This document shows positions 44,576-56,781 of a stretch of 64,000 bases of DNA, piece after piece. The stretch spans positions 245,725-309,724 of the forward strand of contig JAOCPU010000042.1 in the NCBI GenBank assembly GCA_035772785.1, in the 5' to 3' direction. The DNA is from Phlebiopsis flavidoalba (lineage: Eukaryota; Basidiomycota; Agaricomycetes; Polyporales; Phanerochaetaceae). The position numbers were made by a program, and so were the translations under genes. The notes under the pieces are model-generated. The model saw only the letters and a program-made list of their open reading frames with translations, was not told the DNA's origin and made no database searches. How positions within the stretch are numbered: position 1 is the first letter of the stretch; every line of letters begins with the position of its first letter.

Positions 44576-47500
44576 ATGGGGGCCACCTGGGCCTTCATTT
44601 TAATCTGGTTTCAGAAGAAATGGCAATTCGAGGACTTCCAGCGGGCGGTCGGGGTTGACAGGCCGATTTGGATGGAAGGGTTTTCGCCGCGCTTCGGCTT
44701 CGCGCCGGAGGACTGGGAGCGAGCGCGGGAGGCACTCGAAGGGGTGCTTCCGGGGCCGGATGGTAAGGAAATACAAGTGGGCAAAGCGCGCAAGGCCTTG
44801 GGCGCGTTATCGAAGGTAAAGGAAGGCGAGCCGCTGAAGATAATCGCGGACTATCTGCACGCGGTCCAACACAGTCTTGAGTCCACGTGGAACTTGCAGG
44901 AGCTCGTAGCATCGCGAGAACCATGGTCGACAACGACCTGACGGCGCTCCATTACGCGCGGCTGCACAACTGCCGCTCAGTGGTAAGTCCACCCACCTTC
45001 TGAAATTGACTCTTAACTGATGACACCTCGCATAGGGCAAAACTGACTTCATGGAACAACTCAAGGATGGGCGCGACGACGGTCCTCCTCGACACTCTCT
45101 TCGGCAAAGAGTCGCTCTGGAGCCCGTTCGGTGGCCAGCGCGACCCGGTGGCAAAAAACGTGGGTCGCCAGAGTTGATTGAAATCGAAGGCGCGGCTCAG
45201 CGCGTGCAACTGGGCCGAACGGCGCAGGCGATCGTGAGCGCGCGACACCCGCCACCAACGACGCGTGGACCAGTAAGTCCCCTCACCTCAACCGATTGTA
45301 TTCCCGACGACGACGAGGTTACTGTGCTGACTCAATCACACAGAATTGCACGAAGTCTGTCGCATCGGGGGGATCTCGAGCAACTCTGGGCCGATTGTGA
45401 GCGCGTTTCGCGCTTACGTTCGGTGCACCGGCACCGAGATCAAGAAGCGCGAGGACTTTGGCCTCACCGAGGACATCGAGCGCGTCGAGGAGCTGCGCAA
45501 CAACCTCGAGACACTTCGGGAGGCCCTTCACGGCGAGACGATCGAAAGTGAGCACAATACGATTGGTAGTGGTCTCAGGCTGACGCAGTCAGTCAAACCA
45601 AACAGCCCTCGAGCAGGACATCTCCAAGTCCCTCATTGAGCTCTCCCCTCAGGGAGCGACCGAGGCACTCGAAGATCTCATCGACGAGGCTGTCCGGATG
45701 GAGCGCGCGCGCGCGAAGGGTCTCGGCTCTGACGCGCTCGAATTGACCATCGGCGACAAAACCAGCGGCACAATGGACAACTGGGGACCTCGACGCGGAA
45801 GTGCGACCATGGAGCGAGATGAAGACCGAGTTGCTCTGGGAGTCTATCCCGGGCCGCATGCAGGAGACCATCAACACGCCCGAGCTCAAGAAGACCTGGA
45901 ACTACATCATCGGCATGGCGGCGTACCTCGACCCGTACCAGGAGTACACCTCTTGGGGACGACTCGACGGCATCAAGCAGTGGTGGGGACGACGCGAAGG
46001 TCCCCGCGGACCGGAAGGTCCCTCTCGAGCTGAGTCATCATCAGCTCGTCGGGATTATGAAGGCCATACGGTGGATCTCGCGCGGTGAGGGCGGGCTGAT
46101 CGCTGACGCAGTTGGCGTTTGGCAAAAACCGGTCAAATCATCGGCGCCATGCTGCTTCGTTGGCAGCTGCTCAAGTTCAAGGCAGACGGCATGAAATCAC
46201 TCCCCTTCGGTGAGTTTCAATTTTCCTTTAAATCCTGACGGGCGTTAGTGTCTGCACACGCAAGCCGTCTGCGTTTTGCAGACGGCTGAGCCGCGACTGC
46301 CACTAGGCGGCGGCTCTGCGCTGGTACCCGTCTGCGTTGCGCAGCGGGGCGCGAACCGCGCCTGCCACTAGGCACGCACGGTTTCGTGAGCGCCGTGTGA
46401 CGTCCTCGGTCTCAACCCGTCTGCGATTTGCAGACGAGTGCGCGGGAGGGAGGCCCAGAGACTGCCCCGTCGTTTACCGCTCAAAACCGTGGGCGTTGCA
46501 GCGACAGGCGCGGCCACGACCCGTCTGCGATTTGCAGACGGGTGCGAGTGGGGTGGTCGCAGCGGCTGCACCGGCGCTGACGCTCACTGTGGGCGCGCAG
46601 CGACAGGGCAGCCACGACCCGTCTGCGATTTGCAGACGGGTGCGAGTGGGGTGGTCGCAGCGGCTGCACCGGCGCTGACGCTCACTGTGGGCACGCAGCG
46701 ACAGGGCAGCCACGACCCGTCTGCGATTTGCAGACGGGTGCGAGTTGGGGTGGTCGCAGCGGCTGCATCGGCGCTTCGAGCAGGACGCGAGATCAGAGAC
46801 GACTGCCCCCACCCGTCTGCGATTTGCAGACGGATTCGGGCGGGTCAGTCGTGCGGGTCTCCCTGGGCTGCTTGCTGCTGCTGGGGTGGACGCGCCCCAG
46901 GGAGACGGCTGCCGCCTCCACCCGTCTGCAATTTGCAGATGGGTTTCACTAACTTGAATGAAGTCACACCTGTCTAACAACAACGACTGTCCACAGAGAT
47001 CCCCCAGAAGAATAAGCTCGAAAACGGTCCGGTCCTCATCATCCTCCCGCCCAGCCTCATCGCCCAATGGAAGTTCAAACTCAAGCGGTTCTGCCAACCC
47101 GGCAGTCACAACGTCGTCGAGTATCAAGGACTCTTCAACGCGGACAAACGCAAGGCCTTTTGGAACGGAGTCTACGTCAACGCTGAAAAACGGAAAGCCC
47201 CCATCGTCATTCTTACTACTATCAATGTAAGTCGCTAATCATCAATCTTTCTTGCTATACAAATACTGACATTCCCGGATAGACCGTCAAAAGCGATTAC
47301 GAAGTAGCCTACAGCGGTCACAAGATTGTCGAGGACCGCGTGCTCACCGCGCGCGCGGGTCTCACGATCTTCCGCCAACGCATCGGCCTTCTCGTCGTCG
47401 ACGAGGTGCACACGTTCCGCAAACGCCGGCCCCAATCTCAACACCGCTGTCGCTTTGCAGCGGCACAGCGCGTCGGTCATTCGGGCTCAGTGCCACCCCC

Positions 47501-50500
47501 ATCATTACCAAGGTCCCTGGTGAGTCACATCTCTGAGCACCGCAAAATGTCATATATTCACCATATCACAGGATCTCATCAACATCGGCAAGGTTCTCCG
47601 GATTCCCCAGTGCGTCCACGCTGACGTCAAGCAGTACGACAACGCCGGCAAGAAGGACAAACAGGCCAAGGAAACCATGACGCAGGAAATGGCTCGCCCC
47701 CGCGGACTCGGCGTTTTCGCGAAAATCATCCACGCGACCGAGGTCGTCGACGACGCCACCCTCAGCGACAAGCTCAAGGACCTCGTCATCAAGCTCCAGG
47801 ACTGGTACAAGGGTTACATCATCCGGCGCACGATTCACTCGAAGGACCCCGACGGCGTAACGTGATCTGGTCGGCCCCTGCCGTCCTTTGGAAATGATTA
47901 TCACGCTCAACCTCTCTCTCCCATGAGGCGGATATCATTCTCACCAAGGCCGAAGATTTCGCCTTACGCGCCGGCATCTCGTGGCAATCGGTGAGTGATC
48001 GGCTTGTTAGATTTCAATCGCCATTAACTAATCCTCGACATTCCAGAACTTTTTCTTATCCTTCCGGCGGTGCCTCGCGCACATCAAGTTCGCGACTGCT
48101 CTCAAGAAGAAGGACAAGGACAGCTGGAAGGTTGGTCAAGTCGCTCCCGCGGAGTAGGCCTCCCCCCCCTCTCCTCCGTACTCGACGGCGTCGTTCTCGA
48201 CTGAAGATGAACACGCTCATGACGATCATCAAGAGCCCACCACACTCGGAGAATCCCTCGGGCCCTTCCCCTTGCGCAACGCTATCAAGACCCCAACGGC
48301 AAACCCCTCGACGTCCACAACGGGCTCTATCGAGCAGACGACGCCTACCTCTCGACCACATCGCCAAGTTGAAGACGACGCTCCACGCTCCCCGACGACG
48401 TACGCGCAGGAGCCAGTCGATAAACCACGTTCGATACCGAACCGATCACCAACGTCCAACCTTGCCAAGGGCGAGCTCCCCCATGCCCGGCGTTGTGCCG
48501 ACGTCTTTCGAGCGGCGCGAGTGGCTACTCAACGAGATCCAGGCGCACTCTCGGCGGAGAAAGAACCGCTCTTCGGCCGATGGGAAACCCGACAAAATGG
48601 TACGTCTACACTTCGTTCGCCCACCCTCGCATTTCGAGTACATGCAACAGGTGAGTATTCTATTCCTGTCCGGTGGATGACAGCTAAGCGGAATGTGACT
48701 GGAATAGGTATTTAGCTGGTTCGGTATCAAGGCGTACTTCATGAGCGGCAAAACCAAGGGCTCGGCGCGGGAAAACCCTCATCGAGACCTTCGAGAAGGA
48801 TCGCAAGTTTGCGGTTCTCGTCATCTCGTTCTCGGTCGGCATCGCGGGCCTGAACCTTCAATGCGCCCACATCCTCGTCGTCTTCGTAAGTACAATTCAC
48901 GCCTTAATCAGAGTTTCTTCTGTAACCAGCCCGTATTATTACCTAGGACGTGCTCTGGAGTGCGCAAGAAGACGTGCAGCTCCAAGGGCGCGCCTGCACC
49001 GGCAAGGGCAGAAGAAACAGGTGCTCGTCTATCGGCTCGTCGCGTGGGACACCCCGGACGTCTATCTGAACAACATCTCCTTCTCGAAAGAGAAGATGAT
49101 GGATTTGTTCACGGCTGAGACCCCCGAGCCGCTGCCGTGAGTACAATCACCTTGCCGCCATATCACTAAACTAGCAACTGACTAACTAACTAACTAACTA
49201 ACTACTATTTATTATAGGCAAACTCCGGGATACACTGCGGCAGGCCTGCACCGATGAAGAGCTGCTCGCCCTCGCGCAGCGCGCCAAGTTGGCCGACGAC
49301 GAGGAAGAGGTCGACGAGGAGAGCGAGAGCGAGTTGGGATCTGGTCGCCGGGCCGTGGAAAAGGCGCTCCCAAGCGCAAGGCGAAGTCGAAGGCCAAGGG
49401 CAAAGGCAAGGCGACCGATGCCGCCGCCGCCGACGGCCCCCCCAACAAAGGCAAGGGCAAGGGCTAAAGGGCAAGGGCAAGGCCAAAGCGACCGACGACG
49501 ACGACCTCGAGCTCGTCGGAGGACGTCGGCCCCTCCAAGGGCGATCCCCCCAAGCCGCCGGCCCAAGGGGCAAGAAAAAGGCAGCGCCGGTCACACGCAG
49601 CGACGATCGACGTCGACGTCGACATGGAGCCGATGGAACCTCTCCGTCCCCGCCCACCATGACGCGCTTTTTTTCTCCGCCCCCGTCAGCCTCCGTCCCC
49701 CGTCCGCCGTCGATCAGCACCCCACGGTCACCCGCCCCTCGCCGCCTGTCACGGATCCCGCCGCCCCCATCGCACCAGCTTTCGCGCCAGCCCCGCCCCC
49801 CCAAAGCGAGCCCGTACAAGCCGACGCTCATCGCCGCTGGTCGGACGCCCATTGCGATCCCGCCGCCCTCTGGTGCCGTCGTCCCCCGGCCCGCACACCG
49901 CTTTCGGACAACGCCTCACCCCGCGCGCGCAGCTGCTGCTGCCGCCGCAGGCCATCGCTCGCAGGGGGGCAGTGGAGGGCCACCGTGGCCTTACCACCGA
50001 CACGACGTCGACATCCCGTCGACATTATCGTCGACGGTGTCCCCCTCCACGAACCCCCCTGTCCGCGCTCCCATCGCCGCCCGACCGAAGAGCCCAGCAG
50101 AGGCCGACGAACGATGACGGCAGGCAATTGCCGCGTGTCGCCCCTCGTCCGCTGTCCGCGCCAAGTCCCTGGTCCCATGCCGGACCAGGCGCCGCCCCTT
50201 TCCTCGAACGCCGCCGCGACCGCTGGGGGGGTGGGGGGCGCGTCGAGTAGCGACCTCCTCGTCACCGACCCCATTGTCGAGTTCGAGCCGACGCAACCGG
50301 CAGACGCCCCCGAGGCTGCCGTCCCACCCCCGACGCTCCCGCCACCCCCGATGCTCCGCCCTGCAGTCCGCCGACCGCACTCCCCGCACCCCCCGACCGC
50401 CCCCAGTTCGCCGATGTCTAGACCTCTTCGACGAGGAGCTCTTCTTCGGAGGACATCTTTGGCGGCGGCTTTATATGCTCACCCCCAACTCAGAGGTTCT

Positions 50501-51150
50501 TCGCAACACCGATAAAAAAAACGATGTTCTACGATATGGACATCGACGGAACCCGGACGCCAGCGAACCTTCCCGGAATCCCGAGTGACGTGAACATGGC
50601 TGTCGACGAACGACCCTCCGTCGCTTCGGCTCCGAGGGTGAGCGCGATCAAGGAGTGGGGCGGGGCTACCCAGCGGCGACACGAAGAGGACGGTGGACCC
50701 GAAACCACGGCTTGGCCAGCCGACGACGATTGCCGGGACAAGCGTAAGGAATCTTACCACCTTATTTTAGCTGTTTGTTAACACTATATCAACACTTTGC
50801 TTGCTGTAGGTCCCACGATGATGGAAGCGGTCCCTAACTTGGCCCGCGGACAGCGAGGATAGAGTCTAGCTCGCCCTCTGCCCAGCCTCCGCCGAAGAAG
50901 CGCCGCAAGGATGGCGAGGCCAGGACCCTCCCGAGCGACAAGTTCGGCTTTCTTTTCACCCGGCCCTCCTCCCGCGCAGGACTTCCGGCGGAGAGGGACC
51001 CGTTGCCGGCCCCTCGGGCAGTGGAGAATCGGGTCGATTGCTGCCCCCGGCAGTCGTCTGGCACGGCTCCTGGTCTCCCCGGCGACCCCGCGCCCACGAC
51101 TAGCAAGAAGCCGAAGAAGCCTGACTACGACCTACGCTTCGTCGCAAGAA
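44576..51150 (+). CDS. Subtelomeric SNF2-family DEAD/DEAH-like helicase with disordered tail
   Basis: A large (roughly 1,700-1,900 residues) SNF2-type ATP-dependent DNA translocase. The start CGACC-ATGG at 44,576 opens GATWAFILIWFQKKWQFEDF. The N-terminal 500 residues, with several introns, are not recognised. The helicase core starts with ELSHHQLVGIMKAIRWISRG and the Walker A motif ADAVGVGKTGQIIGAML (46,095-46,160, needing two indel corrections). A 787-bp intron (46,210-46,996) holding palindrome array B follows. Then motif Ia ENGPVLIILPPSLIAQW (47,020-47,070), motif II LLVVDEVHTFR (47,391-47,424), and motif III LSATPIITKVP (near 47,483-47,516) appear. The C-terminal lobe has FSWFGIKAYFMSG (48,713), TFEKDRKFAVLVISFSVGIA with GLNLQ (48,790-48,860, motif V), and DVQLQGRAC (48,975, motif VI, with the Arg-containing QGR). 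From 49,200 the protein turns into Asp/Glu, Lys/Gly and then Pro/Ser-rich low-complexity sequence. An end near 51,150 is a guess. Confidence 0.82.
46210..46996 (+). other. Helicase intron containing array B
   Basis: The donor GTGAGT (46,210) and the acceptor CCACAG (46,991-46,996) join KSLPF to EIPQKNKLENG in phase 1, restoring a continuous SNF2 core between motifs I and Ia. Other introns in this gene are 50-70 bp. This one is more than ten times longer because it contains array B. Confidence 0.75.
46265..46943. repeat. Palindrome array B (8 units), intronic
   Basis: Eight copies of the palindrome start near 46,265, 46,328, 46,417, 46,521, 46,619, 46,717, 46,813 and 46,922. The central copies are CCGTCTGC-GATTT-GCAGACGG. 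The first two and the last are diverged (GTTTT or GTTGC centres, and GCAGATGG at the end). Linkers of about 78 bp share GGTGCGAGTGGGGTGGTCGC and GCGACAGG words, different from the linkers of array A. Confidence 0.9.
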
Positions 51151-51447
51151 GCAGTGAGCTTCCCCGCCGTCTTCTCGCCTCCTCGTCGTCGGTCTTCGTC
51201 ATCTGGTGCCTCGCGTGGCCGCGTGTCCTGTTGTTTGTTTTTTTTTGTATCATTTTGTATTGTTTTGTGTGATAACTGCACCCCCCCTCCCCAGCGTGTA
51301 GTTTTTGTGTTTTGTTATTTGTTGGTAGCTACACCCCCCTCCCCAGCGTTGTAGTAGTTAGTGTGATTTGTTTCCGATTACTGCGCTAGTCGTGGTTAGT
51401 GAATGAATTGATTTCATTACTCTGTGTATAAATGTATGCGAGGGAAT
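51151..51447. other. GT-rich stretch between helicase and array C
   Basis: GT-rich plus-strand sequence (TTGTTTGTTTTTTTTTG, GTATTGTTTTGTGTG, GTTATTTGTTGG) follows the presumed end of the helicase gene. It probably contains its 3' untranslated region. Confidence 0.45.
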
Positions 51448-51976
51448 CCGTCTGAGAATCCCAGACGGGTGTGGGCTGCAGTCTCATAAGTAGTTGCCAG
51501 GTTCTTGTTGAGCCTTTGGAGCCCCCCAGAAGAAGTGCGGCTCCCGCCAGTAAACCATCTGCAAATTGCAGCACGGGTGTGGGCTGCCCTCGCCGGGCCT
51601 GCTGCTTTTTGTTGTTTTGTGCCCACACCCGGCGCGCACCCCGCTCACGTCCAGGCCGTCTGCGAATTGCAGACGGGTGTGGGCGGTGCCCTTGCCCTTG
51701 GGGCCTGTGCCCGCACCTGACGCGCCCCCTGCTCACGTCCAAGCCGTCTGCGAATTGCAGACGGGTGTGGGCTGCCCTCGCCGGGCCTGTGCCTGTGTGC
51801 CCACACGCACTCCCCATTTTCTCTACTTCTGGTCCGCGCACGCCCGCTCACGTCCAGGCCGTCTGCGAAATTGCAGACGGGTGTGGGCTGCCCTCACTAA
51901 AACACTGACTGGGCCTGTGCCCCCACACACCCCCGCACCCTGCTCACGTCCAGGCCGTCTGCAATTCGCAGATGGG
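51448..51976. repeat. Palindrome array C (6 units)
   Basis: Copies start near 51,448 (diverged, GAGAATC centre), 51,555 (CCATCTGC variant), 51,656, 51,744, 51,859 (one extra A) and 51,955. The regular form is CCGTCTGC-GAATT-GCAGACGG. Linkers share GGTGTGGGCTGCCCTCGCCG, GGGCCTGTGCC and GCTCACGTCCAGG. Outer copies are more degenerate than inner ones, the usual sign of tandem-array homogenisation. It lies between two convergent genes. Confidence 0.9.
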
Positions 51977-52699
51977 TTGCCACTGCACTCTGTCACCCCC
52001 CGCGCCTTAATAACGCGTTGAACACTTGCAGTAAACTAATAGCTAATAGCCAATACTAGCCAAACACTGATACTAGCCAATAACCAAAACCAACCAAACC
52101 AATCACTAATCAAACTAATCAAATAATCAGGGGTCTCTAGTCCATGCCCTGTGGACCTGAGCGATGTAATCAACCCTGGACTATCAATGATTGGTATTGA
52201 TTCTGTTTCATCTAATCTCACCTAACAAAAATTCAACATCGCGACGAAACAAAACACATCAGCATTGCCACCAACTCCACAGCCAAGCGAGAGCAGTAAC
52301 ATCACCAACATCACCAAAAAACAACAACAACAAAACAAAAATACAATAAATTCAAAACGCTGCCTCTGCTTCCTCTCCTCTACCTCCTCCATCGCTGCTA
52401 CCTCCTCTGCCTCCTCTACGTCCTCTACGTCCTCTACGTCCTCCATGTCCTCTACCTCCGCTAATCTCATGTCACTAACTCGCATCCCAGCTCGAGGATT
52501 CAGAGCAATCTTCACGGCCGTACCATCGACCCCTCCAGGCAATTTTCACAAATGCCCTGTCTCGCTAGCACCAGCCATCCACTCATCCCGATCGGCCTTT
52601 CCCCACGGTAGCCATCCCAGCCTATTTGAACTCCCCCTAAGCCTCTCTCTAATCTGTTGGTCGGTTCCCCCTTGTCTATCTTATCCAATAGTGTTTGCT
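51977..52699. other. CA-rich stretch and 3' side of the first paralogue
   Basis: A CA/AC-rich plus-strand tract (CCAATACTAGCCAAAC, AACCAAAACCAACCAAACC, 52,040-52,110) is followed by AAC-repeat sequence (52,310-52,350) and a TCCTCTACG-type microsatellite (52,375-52,460). The 3' end of the minus-strand gene to the right probably extends into this stretch. Confidence 0.45.
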
Positions 52700-55305
52700 G
52701 AATCATGACGCACCCGACTTCGATCGATAACTATCCACATGATGATCAGTGCCCCCGTGCTGTGTCGGTGCTTTACCCCCTGCCTCATGCCCTTGATCAT
52801 ATCCTGAGTAGGAAAGAAACTTCGGTCGAAAAATGTGTTCCATGTAGCCGTAGCAGGCGCCAGCTTTACGAAAGCTCCCTCGTGAAAACGGTAACCGATT
52901 CGACTGATATGTCTCCTCCTTGACGTTCTCTCCGTTTCCGCATGTCCTAACTTGCAGTACGGTCCGTTGCTGCTTTTGGGGCAAGACCCGAATAATTGTG
53001 TCTCGGAAGGCATTGACGCCAGATTCCATTGACTTCGCATCTACCCATCTTCGTTTTAGCCAGGATCGTTCGCACAACCGCCGTAGTCGGGAGAATGTCT
53101 CGACTCCCCGTCAACAATACCGCGTGGGGCCCTAGCGTGACCTCGTTGAGACCCAATTGGAGATCCCGTTCCGGCGATCGTCGCGGATCCTCGAAGGTGG
53201 CACGGATTCGCTTGCGCCGTTGGCCTGCGTGCTTCTTGCTTTGTTGCTTCTTCACTGCGTCGTAGAAAACATGCTGCAGCTCCGACCAGTTGGACACATA
53301 GTAGATCTTGCAATACGTCGCGATGTCCATCTCCCGGGTCACCGCACATCGGAAAATGCCGTGTGGTCCAGCTCTACCGCGCAGACAAAATAGCATCCGC
53401 GCTGGTCCAGCGATGGAGCCGCATCTCCATTGGCCACCATTTCCATTAATTCATTCATCCTCCTCGGGTTCCTCCTCCGGCTCTAACCATTTCGTGGTAA
53501 GCCGACATGTCTCCATAAGGGTTTCCTCCCATCGCATCTTCTCCCGGCCGAAAAATAAGTGCGTTCAATATCCAGATGCTGAGAGCCCCAATGCGCAAGC
53601 TAGGCAGCATGACGCGAACCTGTGCAGGTTGCAGCACCAAGTCTTCGAAAGACTTCGTCGCGCAGTGCAGTTAGGCGCCAAATTTTAAAGCACCTATTAT
53701 TACAGCAATGTCAATAGAAATGTCATTAGCTTCCATGCACTCATTAATAGCAGAAAGGACAATGAGCAATAACAACAATGAAAGCAAAACTCACCACCAC
53801 TGATAAGCGTCCGATTGCCACAATAGTATCATTGATAAGCTCCCGCGGTAACTCTCGAAATGTGCCAGTCGCCCTATTAGCTTGCATGCGTTACCCTGGC
53901 TTCTAGACGCGCCGCGCCCTCCTCCTGCACGATGTCTGGTTGTTTCATTGGAAACCGGCGCATGCATCCCACACAGCACCCAGTGAATCGATGTCCTTTA
54001 TAAGTTTATCCAGAGCATTGGGAAAGGCGTGTCCCATGCCCTGTGGCGTCGGAAGGCACCATAATGAAGCTGGTAAGTGACTGACTTGTCTGTGTGTGTA
54101 TACGTTGAAATAGACAATGTCTTCGTCCCTCCCGGCTCTCTTGGTCTCTACTCGGAAGCCGGCCAAGTCATAGAGTGTGGCTGAAGTGTCAACATGGAAA
54201 TTAGCGCTGTTGAGCACTCGAGTCAAACTCTTCCGGTGATCGACTAGGGAGTGCATATTGAAGAATCTGCCCGTGTTTGGCTGATAGCCATTGCATCACG
54301 TATCCCGGGGATGCTACTTCCAGAGCAACATCAATGTACCACTCCTCATCGCTGGGTCTCAGATGTGTCCACCTCATCCGAGTCTAATGAAGATAAGACC
54401 GCGTAAGAGATCCGTTGACTTCTTGGTAGTTGTCAGGGGTATGGGGGCTGCGTCCTTTGGTACCGCGCCACTCGTGCAGATAGAAGCTGTCTTGGAACGC
54501 CGGTATCCGATTTAAGCGTTGGCGGAAATAGAAGTTGAACAAGTCAAGATCCTGATACGGGATCTCTAGTGTAGGCCAGTGGAAGGTACCTCGAGCGTCC
54601 CGTGCTTGTCTCATGCATGACGAGTAGTCGCGTCGGGTGGCCAGTGTGCACAATGCGTTCCGGAAGAACAGCAGCAATAGCATTGCCCCGTGGGAGGCGA
54701 AGGCATTTGTTGTATATGTCTGCTAGCTCCTCTTGGGTAAGGTGGGCAGGCTGTCCTTGCTTGTACAGTTTGGGGAAAAAGATTAAAATCTTGCCGCGCT
54801 GGTCGATCTTGCCGAGACACATGTTTGGGATCACATGGAGGCTGACGCGTACAGGTCTCTCCGCTGCCTATTGTTGTTAAGGTTATCGTCAGTCTAGAGT
54901 CTATAATACACTTATAGTATAACTCACCAAGGGACGGATGGTCCTCATCAGATGGTTGGACTTTCTCAGTGCGAAGGCAAAGTTGGTAATTGGGCAGAGA
55001 GCAATCGAACAAGAGAAGGGGAGTTTGGTCGTGATCCCGATAACAGAGTCGTAGTCCCGGGTTATGCGCAAGGTCTCCAAATTTGCTACAGGGGCAAGGT
55101 CCTTTGTGGCATCTATGATCACCCGCTTCTCCTCGTCACTGTAGTGAGGGTGATAGCGGCCCGCCAGTACAAAGTTGACAAAGCGATGGTGAAACTTATC
55201 AACTCGGTTAGAGGTCGAGTAGTTTAAGAGTTGATACGCTTTCTCATTGAATTCTTTGAGTGAGAGCGTAAGCTCAGGTAGTGGTTCGTCTGGGTAAAGG
55301 GGCAT
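52700..55305 (-). CDS. Large minus-strand gene, unknown family (paralogue 1 of 2)
   Basis: I do not recognise the family. The minus-strand start at 55,305 opens PLYPDEPLPELTLSLKEFNE with AYQLLNYS, followed by KFHHRFVNFVLAGRYHPHYS (55,215-55,155) and RDYDSVIGI. An intron (about 54,925-54,865) leads to ILIFFPKLYKQGQPAHLTQE (near 54,785), DLDLFNFYFRQRLNRIPAFQ (54,560-54,500), SANFHVDTSATLYDLAGFRV (54,203-54,145), HAFPNALDKLIKDIDSLGAV (54,030-53,970), and RGCYFVCAVELDH and YCKIYYVSNWSELQHVFYDA (53,400-53,240). It continues towards about 52,700. The order and spacing of these segments match the gene at 56,782-59,463: LTLAELCNEA, RFHLVNLLIGGRLL, FPNLYYQG, LPERIADLIQDLKKVATFMY and RGLYFVSGFEVTE are the counterparts. 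No enzymatic motif or membrane segment stands out. A TATA box lies 48 bp upstream. Confidence 0.6.
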
Positions 55306-55350
55306 TTGTCTCGGTGTCGGCTTCGCGGTTGTTTCTAATAGTTCTGAATG

Positions 55351-55360
55351 GCATATATAT
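55351..55360 (-). promoter_or_regulatory. TATA box of paralogue 1
   Basis: GCATATATAT lies about 48 bp upstream of the minus-strand start at 55,305. The other paralogue has the same arrangement (TATATAT about 46 bp upstream), so the promoter architecture is shared. Confidence 0.5.
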
Positions 55361-55605
55361 TGATGCTCTCCGCCGGAGCCTCTTCGTTGCCGCTTCGTGT
55401 GTCCACTCCCGCTGCTGTGCCTGAGTATCAGTGGCGCATTGTTTTAGTCTCATTACCTTTGATTGCCTGTATCGAAGGCCCCATCGTTGATGAATCTCGG
55501 CTTAAAGCCAATCGGCAGCTGGATACAGGTAAACACTGATCTTGCCGTTTTCGGAATGATGATTCTGCCTGACAGCACTATCTCGATCTGCGGTTTGACA
55601 CACAT
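55361..55605 (+). other. Possible remnant of a divergent small gene
   Basis: Plus-strand frames here (RVSTPAAVPEYQWRIVLVSL and DLAVFGMMILPDSTISICGL) look like protein and occupy the same relative position, divergent from the large gene, as the small gene at 59,982. I could not align the two, so homology is not claimed. They may be remnants of a former small gene or chance. Confidence 0.25.
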
Positions 55606-55924
55606 CCTAAAGTGTTGTGTTGTGTTTTGTTTTTCAAATGTTCCGTATTAGCATCGTCAGTGTGTTGTTGTTGTGTTGTATTGCTACTGTTGTGTTGTGT
55701 TGTTTGTTATGTTGTGTTGTTCTTTTGTTGACTTGATGACTGTATTGTCAGTAGCGATGGTGTTTGTTGTTGTGTAGTTGTTAGTTGTTGTTAGTTAGTT
55801 TGTTGTTGTTGTTTGTCTACATCGTTAGTGTTGTTAGTGTTTGTAAATGTTAGTATTAGTGTCAGTGTGATCGTGTAAGCTATTCTGGATGAAAATCAAA
55901 ACGGTCCGCCTCTGCCGCGCCAGG
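55606..55924. other. GT-rich stretch left of array D
   Basis: The plus strand is dominated by GTT and GTGTT words (GTTGTGTTGTGTTTTG, TTGTTGTTGTGTTG, AGTTGTTGTTAGTTAG). It is about 250 bp with no coding potential. Confidence 0.7.
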
Positions 55925-56395
55925 CCGTCTGCAAATCGCAGACGCCTCTGCGCTTGCCCTCACCACCCACGATGTCACGTGTGCCCTCCTATACTAACGG
56001 CGGTGTCCGCCGCGCCAGGCCGTCTGCAAATCGCAGACGCCTCTGCGCTGCCCTCACCACCCACGATGTCACGTGCCCTACTAACGGCGGTGTCCGCCGC
56101 GCCAGGCCGTCTGCAAATCGCAGACGCCTCTGCGCTGCCCTCACCACCCACGATGTCACGTGCCCTACTAACGGCGGTGTCCGCCGCGCCAGGCCGTCTG
56201 CAAATCGCAGACGCCTGCCCTGCGCTGCCCTCACCACCCCACCGATGTCACGTGCCCTACTAACGGCGGTGTCCGCCGCGCCAGGCCGTCTGCAAATCGC
56301 AGACGCCTCTGCGCTGCCCTCACCATTCACGATGTCACGTGCCCTAACTAACAGCGGGTGTCCGCTGCGCCAGGCCGTCTGCAAATCGCAGACAC
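55925..56395. repeat. Palindrome array D (6 units)
   Basis: Copies start near 55,925, 56,020, 56,107, 56,194, 56,286 and 56,375. The form is CCGTCTGC-AAATC-GCAGACGC, with a period of about 87-95 bp. Linkers are highly homogeneous (CTCTGCGCTGCCCTCACCAC, CACGATGTCACGTGCCC, TAACGGCGGTGTCCGCC). The last copy ends GCAGACAC. Linker words are not shared with arrays A, B or E except for GCTGCCCTC, which also occurs in array C. Confidence 0.92.
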
Positions 56396-56781
56396 ATTTG
56401 ACCCAGTGTTCATGCCACTAACCAATCCCCAAAAACCAACCAAAAAACCGCCAGCCACATCCAACTAACCACATCCAACCAACCAAAACCAAGCCAATCA
56501 AACTACCAGGCACCCTCAAAATCATTACTATTCACTCGCGAACAAGTGAAGACTAACTAAACCATCCCACTAGTGGCCTTCTGACTGGTCAACAGTTCCT
56601 ATTGATCGACACACTACCACTTAGACTATCAAACATACAAAACCTACAAAACACAGCAAACAAACATTGCTTAACCTAACCTAGCTTAATAGATCAGGTG
56701 GAAATATCACGAAGACGGAAGCGCCCCATGTGTCCATTTCCGCTCATATAGGGATTAATGGCGATGGTAGGCGCTGGCCCC
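56396..56781. other. CA-rich stretch right of array D
   Basis: The plus strand reads ACCAATCCCCAAAAACCAAC, CCAACTAACCACATCCAACC and AACCAAAACCAAGCC (56,418-56,495), then mixed sequence up to the stop of the next minus-strand gene. Confidence 0.7.

Noticed and set aside
49205..50389. Large minus-strand frames opposite the helicase C-terminal tail
   Set aside because: They are shadows of the GC-rich, Pro/Arg-rich coding sequence on the plus strand.
55889..56421. Long open frames across arrays D, B and E on both strands
   Set aside because: They arise because repeat units happen to lack stops in several frames. The repeating peptide (for example ANRRRLCA-like or RLQFADG-like) appears in all arrays in any frame, and no initiation or protein features support coding.
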